A stretch of 64,000 nucleotides of DNA from CAVRJC01 sp963721435 (GTDB taxonomy: Bacteria; Actinomycetota; Acidimicrobiia; IMCC26256; DASPTH01): NCBI GenBank assembly GCA_963721435.1, contig CAVRJC010000006.1, positions 1 through 64,000 of the forward strand, written 5' to 3'. Numbering within the stretch: position 1 is the stretch's first letter; each line of letters opens with the position of its first letter. The notes below the pieces were generated by a model. That model saw nothing but the letters and a program-made list of their open reading frames with translations. It was not told the origin of the DNA and did no database searches. The position numbers and the translations under genes were made by a program. Positions 17,126-26,464 of this stretch are shown here, in pieces.

Positions 17126-18714
17126 CTGGCCTCGACCGGGTCGTGGGCCTCGGCCGACTCGGTCACCGCGGGCCGGAGGAGCCAGGAGACCAGGCCGGAC
17201 GCCAGGACGAGGACGGCCATCGCGACCCACAGCGTGGAGGTGAACGCGTCGACGAACGAGCCGCGCGCGGCAGTCGCGATCACACCGCCACGCGCACCGC
17301 CGACGGCCGCGGCGTGCTGCAGCGCCTCGGCGAGCGAGTGCGTGGCCTTCGCCGGCAACCCACCGAGCGCGTCGTGGAACGACGACCGGAAGTGCGATGC
17401 GACCAGGCTGCCCAACACCGCCACGCCCAGCGCGCCACCGAGCTCACGCGTGGTGTCGTTCACCGCCGAGCCGACACCGGCCTTGTGCAACGGCAACGAG
17501 CGCATGATCGCGCCCGTCGACGGTGCGGTCGTGAACCCCATTCCCAACGCCTGCACGACCAGACCGGCCGCGAACAGCCAGTAGCTGCTGGTGAGCGTGC
17601 TGGTCGCCGCCACGATCGCGAGGCCACCACCGGCGACCAGCAGACCCGCGCTCACGACGCGTCGTTGACCGAAGCGCTCCACCGCCTTCGCCGACTGCGT
17701 GGCCGACAGCATGTAGGCGAGTGCCCACGGCAGCATCCGCACCCCCGCTTGCAGTGGGTCGTACCCGTGCACGAATTGCAGATACTGCGTGAAGACGAAG
17801 TACGAGCCGAACATGGCGAAGAACACGAGCGTGATCGCGGTCGTCGCCGCGGTGAAGCGCGGGTTGCGGAAGAACCGCAGGTCGAGCATCGGGTCCTTGG
17901 CCCGCAGCTCCCACGCCACGAACGCAACGAGGATCACGACCGCGAACGCGAAGGTCACCAACGTCTGCGCCGAGAGCCAACCGTGGTCGGGTCCCTCGAT
18001 GATCCCGTACACCAGCGCGCTCAGGCCTGCGATCGACAACAGCGCGCCGAGCGGGTCGAGCGGCGCGTGGATCTTCTCGCGCGACCGCGGGATGAGGAAG
18101 CAGCCGGCGACCAGCGCCGCGATCACGACGAACACGTTGATGAGGAAGATCGAGCCCCACCAGAAGTTCTCGAGCAGCGCCCCACTGACGATCCCACCCA
18201 TCGCCACACCGACGCCGGCGAAGCCGGCCCAGATCGCGATCGCACGCGGCCGCTCCGCCGGCGGGAACACGTGCGCCAGGATCGACAACGTGGCCGGCAT
18301 CACGAACGCCGCGCCGATCCCCATGACCGCTCGTGCGCCGATCACCGCGCTCGCGGAGCTCGACAACGCCGCGAACAACGACGCAGCACCGAACACCACG
18401 AGGCCGCCGTTCAGCGCCAGCCGTCGCCCGTACCGGTCGCCGAGGCTGCCGGCGGTGAGGAGCAGGCCCGCGAAGACGAGGCTGTACGCGTCGACGATCC
18501 ACTGCAGCGAGCTCGAGGTCGCGTCGAGCGACCGGGCCAACGTCGGGAGCGCGACGTTCAGGCTCGCGTTCGCCATCACGATCATCACGAGGCTGATGCA
18601 CAGCACGCCGAGGGTCCACCACCGGCGCTCGTACTCCCGCGCCGACGCCAGTTCCTGCGCGTCGAGCGCCCGCTCGAACGCCGTTTCCTGGGGCACGTCG
18701 TGTTCGATGGTCAT
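17122..18714 (-). CDS. MFS efflux transporter, DHA2 (14-TM) family
   Basis: The 530-residue membrane protein has about 14 predicted transmembrane segments. Motif A-type GSLGDRYGRR follows TM2, ARAVMGIGAAFVMPATLS matches motif C-like antiporter helix 5, and LQWIVDAYSLVFA is typical of the EmrB/QacA group of proton-driven drug exporters. The gene is followed by the overlapping ArsR regulator, a common drug or metabolite-responsive arrangement. The start codon at 18714 lies within an operator-like palindrome. Confidence 0.92.
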   Translation of the reverse strand: MTIEHDVPQETAFERALDAQELASAREYERRWWTLGVLCISLVMIVMANASLNVALPTLARSLDATSSSLQWIVDAYSLVFAGLLLTAGSLGDRYGRRLALNGGLVVFGAASLFAALSSSASAVIGARAVMGIGAAFVMPATLSILAHVFPPAERPRAIAIWAGFAGVGVAMGGIVSGALLENFWWGSIFLINVFVVIAALVAGCFLIPRSREKIHAPLDPLGALLSIAGLSALVYGIIEGPDHGWLSAQTLVTFAFAVVILVAFVAWELRAKDPMLDLRFFRNPRFTAATTAITLVFFAMFGSYFVFTQYLQFVHGYDPLQAGVRMLPWALAYMLSATQSAKAVERFGQRRVVSAGLLVAGGGLAIVAATSTLTSSYWLFAAGLVVQALGMGFTTAPSTGAIMRSLPLHKAGVGSAVNDTTRELGGALGVAVLGSLVASHFRSSFHDALGGLPAKATHSLAEALQHAAAVGGARGGVIATAARGSFVDAFTSTLWVAMAVLVLASGLVSWLLRPAVTESAEAHDPVEAR

Positions 18715-18747
18715 CGAACGACGTGCAACGTTCGACGACCATCGAAC
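18702..18747 (-). promoter_or_regulatory. Tandem operator-like palindromes over the efflux-pump start
   Basis: Two near-identical dyads occur 28 bp apart centre to centre: GTTCGATGGTCATCGAAC (18702-18719, perfect 8-nt arms) and GTTCGACGACCATCGAAC (18730-18747). Together they also form a larger inverted repeat. The pump's ATG lies inside the first. This fits binding of two dimers of a regulator, most simply the ArsR protein encoded at the end of the operon. Confidence 0.6.
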
Positions 18748-18759
18748 TATTCCGACCGG

Positions 18760-19071
18760 CTACCCCGAATGCTCGGCCACGACCGTCAGGTCGATGAACT
18801 CCGGGGCTCCGTCGAAGATCTCCGCCATCGTTGCCCTCGCAGCCTGCAGCCCGTCCTGGCGCCGCGGATCGCTCTCGCGCGCGCGGGCTGTCTCCTCGCT
18901 CTCGAAGACGACCAGCATGTAGACCCGGCTCGGGTCGTTCTGGTCCCGCATGGCCATCGTGCGCACGAGTCCCGATCCTGGTTGCTCGGCCGCCTGCAGC
19001 TGATCGAACAAGGTCGACAGCTCCTCTTCCTTGCCCGGCTTCAGACGCGTCGTGATCAGCTGTGCCCACAT
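18760..19071 (-). CDS. ABM-like dimeric alpha-beta-barrel protein
   Basis: The 103-residue protein begins with MWAQLITTRLKPGKEEEL, followed by a Val-rich strand (RVYMLVVFESEETARA) and a helix ending in IDLTVVAE. This is the antibiotic-biosynthesis-monooxygenase / ferredoxin-like dimer fold. ATG 19071 has a GGAGG ribosome site; an upstream extension is Arg-rich and rejected. It lies 45 bp upstream of the efflux pump on the same strand, so it could share the transcript, although the dyad in the gap suggests a separate promoter for the pump. Confidence 0.8.
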   Translation of the reverse strand: MWAQLITTRLKPGKEEELSTLFDQLQAAEQPGSGLVRTMAMRDQNDPSRVYMLVVFESEETARARESDPRRQDGLQAARATMAEIFDGAPEFIDLTVVAEHSG

Positions 19072-19250
19072 ATCAGAGATCCTCCGATGCTCGGCGATGC
19101 CGAACCTTACGTTGCGGACGATTGCGCCGAGCGCGCAGGTGAGGCACGGTCCGCGGTGTGCAGGACGCCTGACCCGGCAACGTCGCGTCAAGCGGCGTCG
19201 AGCCGTGCTCCCCATTTTCGGGCCGTCCCTGCGACGGGAGTTGCGGCAGA
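19072..19250. other. Intergenic stretch without recognisable feature
   Basis: The 179-bp gap contains the ribosome site and presumably the promoter of the ABM-like gene. A relatively long run of mixed composition shows no gene on either strand. Confidence 0.35.
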
Positions 19251-19697
19251 CTATTGGAGGCGTGCTTTCGTCTCGACCCAGCTGTTGAGCGCGGCTTCCA
19301 TGTCGCTCGGATCCCACAGGTCTTCCTCGTAGCTCCAGAGCCCGTCGCCCGCGTACTTCAGCAGGCTGAAGCACTTGAACTCGTGGACGCTGCCGTCGCC
19401 CGGGTCGGCCATGCGGCACCAGAACTGGCATGACACCCAGCCGCGCTGCTCATCGATCATGTACCACTCGACCGGGTAGTACCAGAGGTACTTCAGCGGC
19501 TCGGTGCTGAACGCCTCCCGATACCACTTCTTCATCGCCTCACGGCCGCCGACGCGCATGGCGCCCGGGATCACCATGACCGCGTGCTCGGTGTACAGAT
19601 CGCAGAACGGATCCCAATCGATCGCGGGGCCGCATTCCAGCGCGACATCCTGGTAGCGCTTCCACTCGCGTTCGAGCTCCTCGCGGGTCCATGTCAT
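19251..19697 (-). CDS. SnoaL/NTF2-like protein
   Basis: The 148-residue protein has the cone-shaped NTF2 fold pattern: an N-terminal helix (WKRYQDVALECG), DPFCDLYTEHAVMVIP, GREAMKKWYREAF and a C-terminal beta sheet with several Trp (YLWYYPVEWYMID, GWVSCQFWCRM). Members are polyketide cyclases, ketosteroid isomerases or binding proteins. ATG 19697 overlaps the stop of the upstream membrane-protein gene (ATGA). Its role is unknown. Confidence 0.8.
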   Translation of the reverse strand: MTWTREELEREWKRYQDVALECGPAIDWDPFCDLYTEHAVMVIPGAMRVGGREAMKKWYREAFSTEPLKYLWYYPVEWYMIDEQRGWVSCQFWCRMADPGDGSVHEFKCFSLLKYAGDGLWSYEEDLWDPSDMEAALNSWVETKARLQ

Positions 19698-22077
19698 GGC
19701 GCACTTCTAGCCGAGCTGGTCGGAAGCGTCAACGACGCGGGCTCCGGTTCCTGATCCGGCGGCTCGCGGCCGGCAGGCTCGACGGGACGAGTGTCGTCGG
19801 CGTGCTGCACTGCGTCGGTCAAGACCAGCCACACCAGCGTCGCGGTGAGCACGGTGAACATCACGGCCGGGATCGCGATGCCGGAGTCGTTGAGCGCGTA
19901 GCCGAGGAACGCGAGCAGCGCGAAGCCGATCAGCGTGGCGCGGTACTCGGGGATCACGTCGACGATCCGGCGGAGCCAGCGGCGGGACGACCACGCGAGG
20001 AACCCCACCAGCACCAGCCCGATGATCAGGTTCGGTCGCCAGTCGGAGTTGGTGAGGGTGACGATGTTCTGGTCGAGCTTCCGCCCGATCACGCTGAACA
20101 GCTTGTCGGGGCCCTTGTCGCCGATGCTGCTGATGAGGCGTCCGACGTGCGTCTGGTCTGCGGTCGGGCGTGACAGGTCGATCGCGGCCATGACCACGAG
20201 CACGAGGAATGTCGCGATGCCCGCGATGACGACGGTCCGGAGCCGCACGCGGATGTGGATTCCGAGGAGCAACGCGCCCATGACACCGAACGCGGGGACC
20301 ATGGAGAGGATCCCGCCGAAGTCGGCACCCCAGAACGGGGCGATGTCGATGACGAGCGCGGTCGCGAGGATCGCGATGGCGACGTACGCGCCGCGGCGAC
20401 CACCGATCAAGTGCGCGACGAGACCCGCGAGCAATACTGCGGCCGACGACAGGAACGCGTAGCTGATGTTGCCGAGACCGGCGACGCGCACGCCGATCGT
20501 CGCCGAGTAGCCGAACGCGCTCCCGAACTGCAGCCGCGCGCCCGTGACCACGTCGCCGATCTGCAGGGCGACGATGGCCCCGAGCGCGAGCATGATCGGC
20601 CCGTACCGCATTCGCCGCCCCACCAGGGCATAGAGCGCGCCGAGCACCAGGCCGGCGATGCCGAGCGCGAGGCCGAACATGAGCGTGCTCTTGTCCTGGA
20701 ACGCGATGCGGCGTGAGAGGTAGACCGCGGGCACGAAGCCGAGGGTTGCGAGCGCGGCGTAGCGCACCAGGCCGCGGGACTTCGGGCCGCGTCGCTGCCG
20801 CAGCACCAACCAGGCACCGATCACGAGGACGGCCTGGATGATCGTGTACGCCAGCACGACCGGGCCCCGCACGCGGTCGCGGAACGCGCCCGCCTTGCTC
20901 TCCGAGATCAGGTACGCGCGCCGCGCCGCGGCGTCGCGAGTGACCGTCTTCGCCACGAACGGGCTCCCCGACATGTCCTTGTCGCGCGGCAGGCCGGTGA
21001 GATCGAGGATGGTCGGCGCGACATCGGCGAGAAGGACGAAGCCGTTGCGGCGCGTGCTCGCGGAGCGCAGGAGCCCGGGCTCGACCGATGGTGCGCGCAT
21101 CGTCGCAACGGTCAGCGCGTCACCGTTGATGCTGGGCCCGGTACCGAGCACGAGCACCGCGTCGCGCGCGGGTCGACCTGGTCGAGTAGGCGGCCGATCA
21201 GCTCGTCGCTGCGCTGCAGCGCGGTGATGAGCAGGTGCTTGCGCTGTGCCGACGACGCCAACGGCGCGTAGTCGCCGAGCCGCGCGAGGTCGGACGCTTC
21301 GACCAGCACGACGGAATGCGATGTCCACGCTTCGGTGAACGCGTCAGTCGTCGCGTCGAGGTCGGCCTGCACGCCGAACGGCGCGGCCGCGTCGGGCTCG
21401 TTCAGCGTCGCGTCGACGCGTCCGGCCGGCACCGTGCCCGTCGAATCCATCATGGTGTTCACCGCGAAGCGCCGGTAAGTGACGACGTCGTCGTCCACGG
21501 TGTACCCGTCGCCGTTCCCGACGACGGCGCGTGTGTACCCACCCTTGGCGAGCGCGTCGCCGAGTGCGCCGACGGTGACGTCGACGTCCTGTTCGTCGTT
21601 GGCCTGGGTGATGACGGGGATGCCGAGCTGCACGATCCCGCTCGACGGGGACGCTCCGGTGCGCTGGCGCATCGCCTCCGCGGCGGTGAGCGTCCCGAAC
21701 TGCTCGTCGACCTGGAGCCCCTGCCCGTCGTCGGGCAGGGCGGTCGACGCGGCGCGGTTGCCGGCGCCGATGCTCAGGTAGGTCGCCGCGAGATCGCGCT
21801 TGCCGATGGTCCGGTTGGTCATGTCGGCGATCGCCGACTCGGAGACCAGGCGATCGAGGTTCGGGAGTCGCACGCCCTCGAGGTCGCGCCACGCGACGTG
21901 GGGGAGCGAGATCACGAGCACGCGCTGAACGGGAGCCGCGCCGGGTGACGCGGTCGACGCCGCGGCGCTCGGCGTGGCCCTCGTCGTGGTGGCCGCGGCC
22001 GCGGTCGGCAGGGTCGCGATCCCCACTGCCGCGAGTATCGCGACGACGAGAACGCTCGAAGCGACGCTGCGGTGCAT
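19694..22077 (-). CDS. Alkaline-phosphatase-like domain plus multi-TM membrane protein, apparent frameshift
   Basis: The N-terminal half has a signal-peptide-like segment (residues 1-30, ending in TAAAAT) and an alkaline-phosphatase/sulfatase-superfamily fold (RVLVISLPHVAW, LPNLDRLVSES, and later VAPTILDLTGLP). The C-terminal half has about ten hydrophobic segments. The two halves lie in different frames: adding one base in the G run at 21170-21172 joins VDP to ARDAVLVLGTGPS and restores a protein of about 794 residues. It lies next to surface-glycan genes and may process or sense an envelope polymer. The usual metal ligands (an N-terminal D-T pair) are not obvious, so enzymatic activity is uncertain. 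Confidence 0.75.
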
Positions 22078-22150
22078 GCCGGGGCGGATGGTAGCCTTGG
22101 CGCTCGCTCACGCTGCGTCGGCCCCTTTCTGACATCTTCGGAATCACTCG
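22078..22150. promoter_or_regulatory. Divergent promoter region (membrane protein / flippase)
   Basis: The 73-bp gap separates the divergent starts at 22077 and 22151. For the minus direction TACCAT at 22089-22094 could be a -10 box. No palindrome is evident. Confidence 0.3.
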
Positions 22151-23534
22151 GTGACCTCACCCGCTGACGCCGACGACGCCCGTCCCGCAGCGGACGACGG
22201 CGACCGCATCCTCGTGCTCAAGGGGCTGGGCTGGTCGTCGATCGCGTACCCGCTCAGCGCGGCGCTGCTCTTCGCGTCGTCGGTGCTCGCGGCGCGGATG
22301 CTCACCAAGAGCGGCTTCGGCACCTATTCACTCGCGGTGAGCATCTTCTCCACCGTCGCGCTCATCGCGCAGCTGGGGCTCCCGCAGTCGCTCCTGCGCC
22401 GGGCGTCGGCCGCGCTCATGATCGGCGACGACCACGAGGCGCGCCACGAGATCGTGTCCACGTTCGCGCTCAGCGGCATCGCGGCCGCCGTGTGCATCGC
22501 GGTGATCGCGTCGCCGCTCGGCACGAAGCTGCTGGAGCTCACGTTCCCCGAAGTCGGCGTGGCCGCGGTCGCCGGGCTCATTGGGATCAAGGCCGGGTTG
22601 CGCGTGCTCGAGAATGTGGTGCCCGAGGGCATCCGCGCGTTCCGCGACTACCTGCCGCGTCGCGATCTACGACGGCCTGCTGACGAACACGTTGCTCTGC
22701 GTCGCGTTCGTGATCGCGATCGTCAGCACCGCGCACGTGTCGGTGAGTGACGCGCTCTGGATGAGCGTGGTCGTGTCGTTCGTCGCGCTGATCCCGGCGT
22801 TCTGGACTGTGGCGTTCAAGCTCCGCCACACGAAAGAGGCGGGCTTCGCGCTGCGCAACCCGTTCGAAGCGTCGATGTGGGCGTCCACCATCGGCCGGGC
22901 GATCCTCGCGCAGCTCGACCTGCTCGTGGTCGGCGCGGTCGCGACCGCGAGCGAGGTCGCGTTGTACGCGGCGCCGTTCCGGCTCGCGCTGTTGGTCGGC
23001 TTCCCGCTGATCGCGGTGAACCAGGTCGTCACCCCGCTCATCGCGGGGTGGTACGCACGCGGAGAGCGCGGTCGACTCGAGCACATGCTCCGGTCGACCG
23101 CCGGGCTCGCGCTGCTCGGCGCGTCGGTGTTCGGGCTGGTGTGCGTCGTGGCCGGCGGCGACCTCCTCGCGTTCCTCTTCGGGCCCAGCTACCGCGAAGC
23201 CGCGACCGTGCTCGCCATCCTCGCCATCGGGCAGGTGATCCAGACGTGGGCGGGTTCGTGTGGCTACGCGTTGATGATGACGGGTCATCAGCGGCCGTAC
23301 GCGTGGCTTCTCGCCGCGAGCACCGTGATCACGGTGACGCTCGACGTGCTGTTCTACGACCGCTGGGGCATCGAGGGCATCGCGCTCGCGACCACGGGGA
23401 TGCTGGCGCTCCAGAACATCGTGCAGGTCATCTACCTCAAGCGCGTCGCGTCGTTCAGGACGACGGCCGACCTGCGCGCGACCTTCGCCGAGATCCGCAC
23501 CTTCCTGACGCGTCGCCGCGCACCCGCCGACTGA
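22151..23534 (+). CDS. Polysaccharide/lipid-linked oligosaccharide flippase (Wzx/MATE-like), apparent frameshift
   Basis: The integral membrane protein starts at GTG 22151 and would be about 460 residues with 12 or more TM segments. Signatures are GLGWSSIAYPLSAALLFASSVLAARML and GFGTYSLAVSIFSTVALIAQ-like helices at the N-terminus, typical of oligosaccharide repeat-unit translocases. Removing one base near 22655-22656 (CC) joins FRDYL to RVAIYDGLLTN and restores one frame. It is convergent with the sulfotransferase/glycosyltransferase genes and probably exports the glycan they modify. Confidence 0.82.
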
Positions 23535-23550
23535 GCCCGTTGCGGCAGCG

Positions 23551-24420
23551 TCAGCCGGGCCAGTCCCAGTGGCGGTCGAGGAGCGTGAACAGCCGCTCGT
23601 TGTGGGGTGCGAAGTACTCGGCGAGGCGGTCGACGAGCGCGAGCGGAGGCGGCGTGTACGAACCGACGTTGCGGTCGGGGATCACCGGGGCGTCCCGCAT
23701 CTCGTCGAGCCCGAGGAAGTCCAACACGCGGGCGAACGCGTCACCGTCGCGCAGCTCCGAGCTCTCGACGATCAGCAGCTGCTCCCGGGGATAGTGGGCC
23801 CACCAGCGCTCGAGTTGCTCGGCGTACCGTCCGCGGGCGAGGTAGCCGCGCAGGCGCGCCGGCGACTGCCGCTCGTCGAACCAGCCGTCGTCGGCGGTGT
23901 TCGCGAGCCGCTCTTCGTTGTCGGGGTCGAGCGCGACATCGATCGGGCGTCGCTCCTGGCCGAACCGGACGGCGTGGTGGTATCCGGACACCGCGCGCGC
24001 AACGGGGTTGCGCAGCACTGCGATCAGCTGCGCGTCGGGGACCACCGAGTACGCGCGCGCAGGCGCGGTGGGGTGGAACAGGTAGTACGGCGTCGCCTCT
24101 CCGGTGAGCGCGGGTGCGCCACACCGTTGCTCGATCTTCGCCCGCTCGCCGCTCGTGGGGAAGTACGCGCGGTAACGATCGGGGTGCGTGGGCGCGCCGG
24201 AGTCGAAGTAGTGGACCTCCTTCCGAAGGGCCGGCAGCACGCGCGGGTGGGAGACGAGACGCGCGTACAGGCTCGACGTGCCCGCCTTCTGCGCGCCCAG
24301 GATCACGAAGTCCGGCAGCGGACGGTGCGCGGCGCTGCTCCGACGTGTGGCGACGAGCACTGCGTCGCGCGCGCGTCCGGCCTGGAGGCGCATCGACTCG
24401 ACGGTGGAGCGGACCGTCAT
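23551..24420 (-). CDS. Sulfotransferase (PAPS-dependent)
   Basis: The 289-residue enzyme would transfer sulfate from PAPS to a hydroxyl of a carbohydrate or lipid. The 5'-phosphosulfate loop is ILGAQKAGTSSLYARL (about residues 40-55) and the 3'-phosphate motif RNPVARAVSGYHH (about 136-148). The C-terminal WDWPG is common in bacterial heparan-type sulfotransferases. ATG 24420 overlaps the stop of the glycosyltransferase gene. It is the last gene of a three-gene operon, sulfotransferase-glycosyltransferase-sulfotransferase. Confidence 0.9.
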   Translation of the reverse strand: MTVRSTVESMRLQAGRARDAVLVATRRSSAAHRPLPDFVILGAQKAGTSSLYARLVSHPRVLPALRKEVHYFDSGAPTHPDRYRAYFPTSGERAKIEQRCGAPALTGEATPYYLFHPTAPARAYSVVPDAQLIAVLRNPVARAVSGYHHAVRFGQERRPIDVALDPDNEERLANTADDGWFDERQSPARLRGYLARGRYAEQLERWWAHYPREQLLIVESSELRDGDAFARVLDFLGLDEMRDAPVIPDRNVGSYTPPPLALVDRLAEYFAPHNERLFTLLDRHWDWPG

Positions 24421-25580
24421 CGACCGGGTCCGAGCGACTCGAGCACCGCTTCGGTGGACTCGGCGGCGCGGTCCCACGAGAGCTCGTCGCGCGCTTCCAC
24501 GGTCGTGCGCGCACGCGAGCCGAGCGCGGCGCGCAGGTCGTCGTCGGCAAGCACCCGCCGGAGCGCGTCGGCGAGCGCCAGCGCGTCCTTCACGGGGTAC
24601 AGCACGCCGGCGTCGCCGATGACCTCGACGTGGGCGGGGATGTCGCTCGCCACGATGCAGCAGCCGTGGCTCATCGCTTCGAGCATGGTCAGCGGCTGGC
24701 CCTCCTGGAACGAAGGCGCGAGATGCACGCGCGCGCCCGCGTACAGCTCCTCGATGGTCTCGGGCGGCACCATGCCGAGGAGGCGCACGCGCATCTCCGC
24801 GCCGTCGGCGCGCTCGTGGAGCGCCCGCACATAGTCGGTCTCGATGCGGGCGCCGCCGGCGATCACGTACTCGAGGCCCGCGGTCTCTGCCGGGTCGAGC
24901 AGCGCGATGCCGTCGAGCGCGACGTCCCAGCCCTTGTCGGGCACGAGGCGGCCGACACTGAGGATGTAGTGCCCGGGCACCACGCCGAGCGCGTCGAGCG
25001 CGGCGGTGCCGGTGTCGCCCGGCATGGTCGCCCCATTCGAGATCACCTGGATGTCGCGACCGCGGCGGTGGCGCCGCGTGACATCGTCCTTCAGATGCGC
25101 CGACACCGAGATGACCGCGTTGGCGAAGCGCATCGCGCACCATTCGCTCCAGCGAAGGAACTGGCGGGTGACCGCGCCCCACTTCTCGTCCTGCCACTCG
25201 ATCCGGTGCACGGTGACGACGACGCCCTTCGACGCGAGCCGCGGGAGGAAGCAGAACCCGGTGTTCGCGAGCGAGTGGTAGTGCACCACGTCGTAGCGCC
25301 CGAACGTCGCGAGCACCGTTGCGAGCAGGCTGTACGCGAGCCGGTCCCAACCCGGGATGCCCAGCGAGGGGACGCGCCGCAACGTCATGCCGCGGTACCG
25401 CGCACCTTCGGGCCGCGTCGAGCAGTAGATCGACACGTCGTGACCGCGTTCGGCGAGGCGCGCGTAGATCTCCTCGCAGTGACGGCTCATGCCGCCCTGG
25501 CGGTTCGGCATCATCAGCGGCCCGATGACCGCGACGCGCAAGGCGCGGTTCCCGCCGGCTCCCACGCGTGTGGTCGTCAC
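24417..25580 (-). CDS. Glycosyltransferase family 4 (GT-B fold)
   Basis: The 387-residue enzyme has an N-terminal acceptor domain (VAVIGPLMMPNRQGGMSRHCEEIYARL) and a C-terminal nucleotide-sugar domain (ILSVGRLVPDKGWDVALDG, LLGMVPPETIEELYAGARVHLAPSFQEG-type with the E-x7-E motif in EGQPLTMLEAMSHG). It would add a sugar to a surface glycan or glycolipid at the cytoplasmic membrane face. GTG 25580 overlaps the upstream sulfotransferase stop (GTGA). The flanking sulfotransferases suggest that the product is sulfated. Confidence 0.9.
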   Translation of the reverse strand: MTTTRVGAGGNRALRVAVIGPLMMPNRQGGMSRHCEEIYARLAERGHDVSIYCSTRPEGARYRGMTLRRVPSLGIPGWDRLAYSLLATVLATFGRYDVVHYHSLANTGFCFLPRLASKGVVVTVHRIEWQDEKWGAVTRQFLRWSEWCAMRFANAVISVSAHLKDDVTRRHRRGRDIQVISNGATMPGDTGTAALDALGVVPGHYILSVGRLVPDKGWDVALDGIALLDPAETAGLEYVIAGGARIETDYVRALHERADGAEMRVRLLGMVPPETIEELYAGARVHLAPSFQEGQPLTMLEAMSHGCCIVASDIPAHVEVIGDAGVLYPVKDALALADALRRVLADDDLRAALGSRARTTVEARDELSWDRAAESTEAVLESLGPGR

Positions 25581-26362
25581 GCGAGACGCGCGAAGTTGGT
25601 CCAGAGCGCGAGGTCGAGCGTGGGCACGAGCTCGGCGACGCGCGCGACCTCGTGCTCGTAGCACTGCACGAGCCAGCGCCGGTGGTCGTCGTCGATCGTG
25701 GGCTTCGCGACGCGCGCTGCGTTGCGCGGTGACGCGAGGTCGCTGGGCGCGAACGCGGCATCGAGGCCGAGGAACTCGTAGGTGCGCGCGAGCTCGGTGG
25801 CGGGGTCCTTCACGCACCGTTCGAACTGGAGCACGAGCACCTGCTCGGCGGGGAAGGACCGCAGGAGATGCTCGAGCTGGCTGCCGTACTGGCCCAACCG
25901 GAACGCCGCGCTCGCCGACGCGGCGCCCGAGCGACGGGTCTCGCTCTGGAGCCCCACTCCCGAGGCGTAGCGCTCGACCGGATCGCGCAGGAGCACCAGC
26001 ACGCGGGCGTCGGGCGCCGCCTGGCGGAGGCACGGGGGCGCCCAGTAGTGAGCCAGGTAGCCCGGCGACCATTCCCCGGCCTGTGCCCCGGCCGGGCGGG
26101 GGAAGTAGCCGGCGTAGAGCGCGGCGTCGGCCGCGGTGAACGGCCGCCGGGAGTAACGGTGGAAGAAATGGAGCTCCTTGGCCACGCCGTCTTGGACGCC
26201 GGGGTGCGACGCGATGAGGTCGTACCACCAGGTGGTGCCGGACCGTTGCGCGCCGACACCCACGAAATCGGGCGGCCCGGAGTGGTGCCCGGGGGGACAG
26301 GTCGGCGGCTTCCGCAGCTTGTAGTCTGCGCGAACTCGTCGGATGACGGCCTCGAGTCGCAC
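25577..26362 (-). CDS. Sulfotransferase (PAPS-dependent), second paralogue
   Basis: The 261-residue protein has the PAPS loop VGVGAQRSGTTWWYDLIASH (about residues 28-47), KELHFFHR, and the 3'-phosphate motif RDPVERYASG. It is only distantly similar to the sulfotransferase at 23551, so the two probably sulfate different positions. I set the start at GTG 26362 (VRLEAVIRRVRADYKL); the upstream in-frame extension runs into the divergent sulfatase gene and is rejected. It is the first gene of the operon. Confidence 0.88.
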   Translation of the reverse strand: MRLEAVIRRVRADYKLRKPPTCPPGHHSGPPDFVGVGAQRSGTTWWYDLIASHPGVQDGVAKELHFFHRYSRRPFTAADAALYAGYFPRPAGAQAGEWSPGYLAHYWAPPCLRQAAPDARVLVLLRDPVERYASGVGLQSETRRSGAASASAAFRLGQYGSQLEHLLRSFPAEQVLVLQFERCVKDPATELARTYEFLGLDAAFAPSDLASPRNAARVAKPTIDDDHRRWLVQCYEHEVARVAELVPTLDLALWTNFARLA

Positions 26363-26464
26363 GTCGCCAAGGTAGCGCGGGCCGGTGCGCCGTTCCGAGC
26401 AGCCGTCTCCGGTGTCGCCAGAGCGTTGCGCCGGAAGAATTTCGCGTCGGAGAGATCGTCTTAC

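Noticed and set aside
17119..19332. 737-codon frame on the plus strand
   Set aside because: Arg/His-rich antisense of the efflux-pump gene; no motif.
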